Made by a program: the position numbers and the translations under genes
Shown here: piece after piece, positions 57,601-64,000 of the stretch
Numbering within the stretch: position 1 is the stretch's first letter
Layout: every line of letters begins with the position of its first letter
The notes under the pieces: generated by a model
What the model was told of the DNA's origin: nothing
Database searches by the model: none
Seen by the model: only the letters and a program-made list of their open reading frames with translations
Assembly (NCBI RefSeq): GCF_037038585.1
Contig: NC_092525.1
Coordinates: forward strand, 29,476,367 to 29,540,366
Origin: Patagioenas fasciata
Taxonomy: Eukaryota > Chordata > Aves > Columbiformes > Columbidae
Direction: 5' to 3'
DNA: 64,000 bases

Positions 57601-60600
57601 AAAAAGCGGAACATTTTAAATCCTCATTTAATATAGATATATGTTTATACAAACAGTGTTAATGTGTCCAAGCAACCATGAATAATAATCTTCAGAACCA
57701 GGTATATTTAAGCATGCTACCTACAAATTGATTTGAACTCCAGTATTCAAAAATCTAAAATTAAGCCTCTATTTCAGAATTACACAAGCCAAGAAGGAAC
57801 TTACTTAAACATAAGTGTTGAATATCAACTTGAAGCCTTTCAAATACAGAATCTCTCCTTTTATGTTTTCCATCCACCTGTGTAAACAGAACAAGGTCAT
57901 TAAGTAGGGCTGGCCACTAATATTTATAAACTTGCTCCAGGTATGAGTGCCAGACTTTTTTCCTGTCAAGTCAACATCTGCACATTTCCAACAATAGACA
58001 CTAGGATTCTTTTCTTATAAATTTGCTATCAAAGTATTGAATGTAGGCAATCACACTTTGAGCATTTCAAAAGACTTTATGTTATTTTTGAAGATAAAAA
58101 GCAAATGCTAACAGCTTCAATGACAACAGTTTAAAAACACTAATTAGACAATATCTTCTCTTACTTTGAATCTTGTAGTTGCCCTTTCCACGAGCAAAAA
58201 CTGAACATTTTCAACATTCTGTAAAGCAACATCAACCCAATGAGACAGCTTTCCTCGCCCAGCTCCAAACTCAACAAAACATCTTCCTGGGCCAAGTAAA
58301 TGTAATTTTTCCATGTTACCTAGAATAGAAGCCTACAAACATCAGAAGATTATTTGCAAACCAAGCAAATATATACGCTGTGGATCGTACTGCCTGATAG
58401 AAAAATGATTACTTCACCTAACTGCAGAAGACTTTTTCAAGTCTTCCCTCCCATGTGGGATTTAGGAAAAGATCTTGTGTGTACAGAGGAAAAGGATTAT
58501 AAATTCTGCCTGATCAGCATTACCACGCCCTTCTTTGCTGCTCACAGAGCTCCAGCCAGAAGTTTTTTGAATGGATTTTTGGGATCAGGTACAGATGATA
58601 ATAGTGTTCTCTGTTGATTCTCAAAGTAGCCATCCAAAATATGGGGACTCTACTGGATTTTCTGTGAAGTATCAGTGCCTGCAGAGCCCTCTCTGCTGCA
58701 TTTACACATTTTATAAGACAAAGGAAAGCAGAGCATGGGAAGAAAGTACAGAAAACAGACACTTCTCACTTTCATTTTTCTTAAAAACTTTTTTCTTTTA
58801 AAACTTTCTATTTTAATACAGTATAAAGCCCACCTCTCTTAAAATTCCTTCTGTTCAATATACATTAAAAAAGGCAGAAGGTAAACTCAGGCTCTCTAAT
58901 TCTTTTTATGCATCTGTTACACAACCAGGCAATCTAGGACCAACTCTCACAGAAAAAGTAAAAAGTTCCTTTCACTTCTTAGGTAATATAACATTTTACC
59001 TTTTGTAGCTCATATTTATTATGAATTAATATAAAATAAGTAAAAATTCAGAAGAACAGCACACAACTTGTAATTTATTTCAGTATCCTAATAAACTTTT
59101 ATTACTAAGACTTAACAAAGCAGCCACTCAAAAGTTATATTATGTGCTGTTATTTGAAGGGCATAGTTATAACGCATATCAGATTTGGTCTGTACGAAGT
59201 GACAAACATTACGCACGCACAGTTGCTAGAACTTCCAGCAGCAGAATTCCACATGCTTGAAAACATCTATTAGTAAAGCAGTGACCATACCTGTTGTTTC
59301 AGGTGTTTGAAAGCAGATTCCCCATTCTTTGGGTCATTTAAGGCTTCCTGTAAAGCCTGGTGCGACAGTATTTGTTCCTTAAGGTGAAGTTCCAGGCCTG
59401 CACGCAAATGCAAAACTTTTAGGTACATGTTTCCAGTTTCAACGGTTTCTGGTTTTGCAACACACACCTTACAGTGGTCGGACATGAGCTCACTGTGTGG
59501 CACTAACAAAATAGTCTGATGGGGGCATAAATCTATCATTGTATGTTTATAACAGAGCTGTATTGTTACCTGTAGTCATATTTGAGTGGGAAACAAACAA
59601 CATAAAAGGAAGGGAAATCAGCTTTATGAACGAAAGATCAGTGGTTTATCATTCTCTCAACCTAGTTTGTTCTTCTGAGTAATATTTAGCTATCAGAGGA
59701 CTGCCTACATCTTGATGATTATTACTTAAGATGTGCTCGGTGCCAAATGTCTCACTTTTTCACAGATATCTAACAACACAAATAACAGTGAAATATTTAA
59801 TCAATTAAATTCAAAACATCTTATTTTCAGTGTTAAGTAAGCTCACCATTACTTGCTTTTTTCAACTTGATAATTAAGTTCTCCAGCTCTTCTTTGGACA
59901 AAGAAGAGATAGGTACCTTTTAAGGAAAAAAAACACCTGTCATAAATCCAAGACGTTTTTGTTAGTTCTTTAGTCATATGATTAACTGCAACATGTTATG
60001 TAGGGACTGAGCTTTAGAACAGATAAATGTACTCACCTGTTTTTCTGGTATTTCTGCTACATCTTTTAAACCTGCATTAATGTCTTGAACAAAGTAGACC
60101 TTTAAAAATCAAAATAAAGGAATCTGTTATTGACTAGGAAGCAAAAATCTAAATTCTTCACTGTTTTTCTCATAAGGTACATAGTAATAGGAAGCCACTG
60201 CAAAATAAGATATTCCAAGTTTTTTTTTTTCTGTAGTCTGATCCTTAATCCCCAAGTAGAACTGACTGTTCTGACACAGTTTGACAAGACTGAACGTGTT
60301 CACAGGAGTTAAGCTGTCATTGCGTACTAGACTGAAACCAGAGACCATGTCAAGGTTTTCCTGAAACAGCTGCTGAGACACACATCCTTCACCTTCCCCC
60401 AGCGCGGGCCGCAGCCTGGCTGTCCACAGCGCTGCTGCCTTGTGAGGTGCAGGCAGCCAGCTGGGGCAGCAGAACACATACAGCCTCCCCGCTCGCTTTG
60501 CTGTCCAAGGACAATCGCTCACCAAGCCTCTAAAATGAATGGCATTGTGACAGACTATTCTTGGGGAAACGTTCTTGAGAAAAAATAACTCAGCATTTTC

Positions 60601-61460
60601 ATTCATCACTAGAACTGAAAAGTTGTATTGAACCACAGTGAGAGGGGACAGGGAAGATGAGAAGAGCAGAATGCGAATTGCATTTCAGCAGGCACTTGTT
60701 CAGCTTCCACACTGTCCTTGCTGGCATGCTTGCTGAGACTGCTGTTCCAGCTCACAATAAGTTCTGTGCGGAGATGCAATGTTTTGGTCTTATCTCTGAG
60801 AGGAAGTAGCGCTGAGTTTATGCTGCACTTACCGGCTTTGGCTTCTCTCTCGAATTACATTTTTTTAAGTGTTTTTGTAGTTGGTCTTCATATACAGTGC
60901 TAAAATCCAAAGGGAAAAAAAAAAGTAAGTAACAGCATTTATCATGGGAATTCTAACACAGAATAGGCAAAGTATTTACATATACTTACTGTTTTGGATC
61001 AAGAGGGCATGGAATTCTTTTTCTGTCATTTCCTTCCTAGTTATAAAGAACAAGTTTTAGGCAATACTTTAGAACGTGTTCAGTGTTTCTGTTTTAGAAA
61101 AGCTGTTGAGGGACATGTAGGTTTTATAAAACATCTCTTCCGAGGTAGCTAGATTAACTGGAATAGAGATACTGAGACAAGGATTTCATACTTAAATGAA
61201 TCCTACAGGAACAAACCACGACTGTAATGGCAGTGCCACTGCTGGGCTGAACTGCCGGCCTTACACAGGCAGGGACACAGCCCGGGGTTCCGGGCCCCCC
61301 GCGAACCCTCCCCGGCCAGAGCACGGCCCAGTACCTCCTGCTGCCCGTGCTCTCCGCAGAAGCGCCTCCCCGGAGCCGGGATCATCCTGCAGAAGCGCTT
61401 CTTCCTCTCCACGAAGTAGGCGCATCGCCCCGGCACCGGGCACCCCTGCGGCGCCGCCAT
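54645..61460 (-). CDS. TRMT13: tRNA:m4X 2'-O-methyltransferase TRM13 homolog
   Basis: Methylates the ribose at position 4 of the acceptor stem of certain tRNAs using S-adenosylmethionine. Exons in transcript order: 61460-61335, 61036-60990, 60899-60833, 60099-60037, 59916-59847, 59397-59291, 58332-58165, 57877-57805, 56802-56728, 55562-55148, 54840-54645. All phases agree; 468 aa against 481 in human. Domains: a CCCH finger (C13, C24, C35, H38), a U11-48K-type CHHC finger (C52, H58, H68, C72), the SAM-binding motif EFGAGRG at 181-187 with SHWVD after it, [12 protein letters not shown] near 255-266 and [10 protein letters not shown] in exon 10. Between [13 protein letters not shown] and the C-terminal helical part is an acidic, variable linker. 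In-frame start-like codons upstream exist, but MAAPQGC aligns best with the family. Head to head with SASS6, tail to tail with LRRC39. Confidence 0.97.
56465..56716 (+). repeat. CR1 LINE 3' fragment next to a TRMT13 splice donor
   Basis: The fragment reads GTGACAGGACAAGAGGAAACGG, then GTTCAGATTTGATATTAGGAA, GGCATTGGAACAGGCTGCCCAGGGAAGTGATGGAGTC, CCATCCCTGGAGGTGTTTAA and TGGACTTGATCTTGAGGGTCTC, the expected CR1 3' order. It is about 250 bp and fairly young-looking. Its end lies about 11 bases into the intron after TRMT13 exon 9, antisense to the gene. Confidence 0.92.
56831..56901. repeat. A/C-rich low-complexity tract
   Basis: Runs of A broken by C, then CACACCCACAACACCCCC, in the TRMT13 intron 29 bases upstream (in gene sense) of exon 9. 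In the sense of TRMT13 this is a G/T-rich tract leading into the polypyrimidine region of the acceptor. Confidence 0.8.
60100..60832 (-). other. TRMT13 intron 3 with a GC-rich patch
   Basis: A patch at about 60390-60520 is clearly more GC-rich than its surroundings. A minus-strand frame of 169 codons crosses it (60127-60636). It does not match TRMT13 or any family I know, and skipping it keeps exons 3 and 4 in phase. I treat it as intronic. Confidence 0.5.
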
Positions 61461-62230
61461 CGCCGTCCCAGCAGCCCCCGCGCTCGCCGCCCCACTCCAT
61501 GTTGCGGCTCCTCCTCCGCGGGACCGCGGCGGCAAACTCGAAGGGTAAGATGGCGGCGGAGAGTCTGTTCAACCGGCCGGTGTGCATGCAAGTGAGGTGC
61601 CAGGGCTGCGAGGAGAGGTGAGGGGCCGCTTGAGCGGCGCGGCGGGCTCCGGCTCGGTTTCCTTAGCGGCTGCGGGGGAGCTTTATTGCGTTGTTTATGA
61701 GAAGGGCTGCCGAGCGGCTCTTTATTCCTCCCGTTTCTGTGCGTTGTGCGGCGCTGAGCGGAGCGGCCTTGCTCTTGCTTGGGGGCCGCTTGCGGCGATC
61801 CCTCTGGGTTGAAGAGGGGAAGGGGGCTCGGTGGCAGCCAGGCTGGAGCTGGGGGCTGGAGCGGCTCCTGCGAGCGCCGTGCTGGGGGACTGGGGCCGAG
61901 GAAACACGCAGTGGCGTTACGGAAAGGTTTAGGGGTCGGGGCCGAACGCCTGTGCTCCTTGGGCGGCGGGAGGGGCGGGGCTCGGCCTCAGCCCGCTGGC
62001 CGTGTCAGCGCTGCCCGGCCGGGCTGCTGTCTGCGCGGCTCCCGGGCCGCGGCCGTTGCCCCACAGGCGGGCCCGTCCTCTCCCCTTTCCCCCCAGCCCG
62101 GTCAGCAACCGGCCTCAGCGCGGCCTCCTGCCGCATTGCGGCTCCCTCGGTCCTGCCCGCACGACCATGCCCGTCGGTTTCTGCCCGGGGATAAGCTGAT
62201 GTGGGCGCAGCCGGGTGCGCTTGGCTGAGC
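61240..62230. promoter_or_regulatory. CpG island, divergent TRMT13/SASS6 promoter
   Basis: Dense CpG over TRMT13 exon 1, SASS6 exon 1 and the start of SASS6 intron 1. Only 89 bases separate the two start codons (61460 and 61550). In between lie two CCGCGG palindromes and C/T-rich blocks, but no TATA box. With so little room, 5' UTRs must be very short or start inside the opposite gene. Confidence 0.85.
61548..61558 (+). promoter_or_regulatory. YY1-type motif overlapping SASS6 start codon
   Basis: AAGATGGCGGC includes the SASS6 ATG and matches the YY1 consensus. The TRMT13 start on the other strand (61460-61453) has the shorter core ATGGCGGC. Confidence 0.6.
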
Positions 62231-62898
62231 AGTGGTGTTCGGAGAAGCCCAGCAACGTCTTGTGTGAAGTATCTGTTCAAATTACAGTGAATTTCGCCAA
62301 TATAGGACCTCTCTGAATTAGTGTGTACGGGCGTCAGGGCTGTTGTGTCTGGCCCGTGTCGGGAGGCACAGGAAGGCACTGGTGTGCTCTGTAACGCAAG
62401 CGGCTTCTCGGGTCACTCAGTAGGTAAATGAAGACAAGGTAGCGCGGTGTAAATGATCAGCAAAAGTTTCAGCAGGCTTTTCCAAAGATTTTGGTTTCTG
62501 GATAAAGCTTCAAAACTTCTGCCTTGCTATTTAAAGTTTGGTGAATGACAACCAAAAAACCTAAGCTGGCTGAGGAGCTGTAATGATAACTGAAACCGGG
62601 GCCTTCAGGTGTCTTTGTAGGAGTTGGCAGCGGGAACTTTTCTCCATAGTTGTGCCTAAAATTTTGTTTTCTAAATGTCATCTGATTCCTGTAATTTGGC
62701 AATTATTATACTATATATATAGTATTCTCTATATATAACATGCTATGTGTAGTATGCTATGTATAGAGAGGAGACTATATATTTATTATTTGGAGAATGT
62801 TTTGATTTGGTACTAAGTTTCATCTTTTTCTACACAGGAGATTAAATGTTCGAGTGAATATTGAGCTACTGTCAATTTCTAATCCTGTTCATAAAAAG
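61550..62898 (+). CDS. SASS6: Spindle assembly abnormal protein 6 homolog, 5' part
   Basis: SAS-6 forms the nine-fold cartwheel hub that seeds a new centriole. Two coding exons are visible: 61550-61617 and 62838-62898, joined in phase (AG/G splits an Arg codon). They encode about 43 residues of the N-terminal globular head, with MQVRCQGCEERRLNVRVNIE and LLSISNPVHKK, matching the order of human [20 protein letters not shown]. The first dozen residues differ from human, as is usual for this tail. Exon 2 ends in a GTTTGT donor. I did not find exon 3 (the LVIRLTDDTDPFFLYNL part) before 64000, so the gene runs off the right edge. Confidence 0.94.
62700..62790. repeat. AT-rich (TATA)n-like microsatellite
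   Basis: Imperfect TATATA and CTATGTATAG units near the end of SASS6 intron 1, about 50 bases before exon 2. Self-complementary, so it could fold into hairpins. Confidence 0.75.
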
Positions 62899-64000
62899 GT
62901 TTGTGGATTTATTATATTTGTGTCGTTCATTAGGTGTTATCTGAATTTCATTGTATATGAGGACACAGACAAAGGAAAAGCAAAATAGAATTTTATTATT
63001 TTTGTCACTTGACCTTATTTTTTATATGTTTTCTTGAATAATTTATTTGGTCTGTTATGGTGGTTTTTTTCCTGGCCTTTTTAGTCCTCTCTTTTAGTTT
63101 GGCTGTTCATGAGTCTTAGTAAACTTGCAAATTAAAAGTATCTGGAGACCCTCAGAGGAACCCAAGTCAGAGCTTAAGAGCAGTCTTGCTTTAAATATAT
63201 TGAACTCTTAAATAAGACTGTAGGGTAGCAGTTGTCTTTGCAAAGTCCTCCTGTTAACTAGCAATAATTCTGCTGACTGTGACAATGACAACAGTAAGTG
63301 TGAAGCAGCAATTCAGTTAAGAACTGTGTACGAGTGGCAGCTCCCGTCAGCAGGAGCCTGGAAGTCAATTGGGTACCTCGGTGAGTGATCAGTCTGTAAA
63401 GCTAACCTCAAATGCTTGGGTCAGTCAGTGGGACATCAAACCGAGCAGGCAGTTGTATCCTCACCAACGCGGCTGGTGTGGGCTGATGTCAGCTTTAGCA
63501 TAAGCAGAGCTGCACATATAAATCTCTGTGTTTGTTTACACATCTCCAACTGAGTGCTTTGTTAGTGTTACTGGTATCTGAGTTACTGAAACTCGTTTCA
63601 ATTCTGTGTGTGTACATGTGCTATGGTCACACTTCAGTAATGCAGGAAGATCTGTGTCAGCTCTGTGCTTCTTTTCTTTCCTCTCCTCTGCTAGGGAATG
63701 TTACATTCATCACACAGGTGTGAGCCTCCTTATAGAGAACAGGTGCCTGGGCCCAACAGATCAGGTGTTTGGCATAAGCTAAGCAGCATAATGCTGCAAT
63801 TTTCCTTATGAGTTTACTGGACTTCATCTGTATCCATTTTGTTTGCTTTGTGAAGGTCTGCATTCAAATACATGAACTCTTCAGAAGGCGTTTTCTCAAA
63901 CTTACAGGAGCGGTGTGCTCTGAAAAAACTTCCAGTTATGAGAATGATGTGTTTGTGGTCCATTCCCCACTGTAATATTTGAAGTTGTGTCAGATGTTAA
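62899..64000 (+). other. SASS6 intron 2 (partial)
   Basis: About 1.1 kb of ordinary sequence up to the window edge. I see no exon, repeat or RNA gene here. Confidence 0.6.

Noticed and set aside
61691-62379. Open frames of 124-167 codons on both strands after SASS6 exon 1
   Set aside because: Same cause: CpG-island sequence in SASS6 intron 1. The frames compete with one another and none resembles a protein.

Overview
This is vertebrate nuclear DNA, almost certainly from a bird. Genes are split into many short exons with GT-AG introns. The intergenic DNA is AT-rich, the repeats are CR1 LINE fragments ending in ATTCTATG units, and there is an avian-type ERVL solo LTR. Two CpG islands mark divergent promoters. 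I rebuilt gene structures by eye from translated homology to human proteins recalled from memory, splice-site consensus and reading-phase bookkeeping; no database was searched.

Layout, left to right. Positions 1-21.8 kb hold no gene I can name. A chain of plus-strand exons with matching phases, ending in a stop at 21776, points to the 3' part of an unidentified gene that converges on RTCA. Positions 21.3-29.6 kb carry RTCA (RNA 3'-terminal phosphate cyclase, minus strand, 11 exons, 365 aa). A CpG island at about 29.0-31.1 kb separates it from DBT (E2 subunit of the branched-chain 2-oxo acid dehydrogenase complex, plus strand, 11 exons, 491 aa, 30568-40839). After about 5.4 kb of mostly non-coding sequence comes LRRC39 (leucine-rich-repeat muscle M-band protein, plus strand, 8 coding exons, 338 aa, 46211-54367). 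It runs tail to tail into TRMT13 (tRNA 2'-O-methyltransferase, minus strand, 11 exons, 468 aa, 61460-54645). TRMT13 shares a very tight divergent promoter with SASS6 (centriole assembly protein, plus strand, start at 61550), whose first two coding exons are in the window and which continues past 64000.

The order RTCA-DBT-LRRC39-TRMT13-SASS6 and their relative strands match the human 1p21 block, seen here in reverse. The genes do not form one pathway. They share architecture: two head-to-head CpG promoters and two tail-to-tail junctions. All five recognised genes look intact within the window, with every exon junction in phase.

The least ordinary parts are the unassigned gene convergent with RTCA, its probable antisense overlap with the RTCA 3' UTR, the LRRC39 stop codon lying inside an AATAAA signal close to the TRMT13 end, YY1-type motifs overlapping start codons, a 111-bp hAT element with a clear 8-bp target duplication, and a 657-bp solo LTR with a 5-bp duplication.
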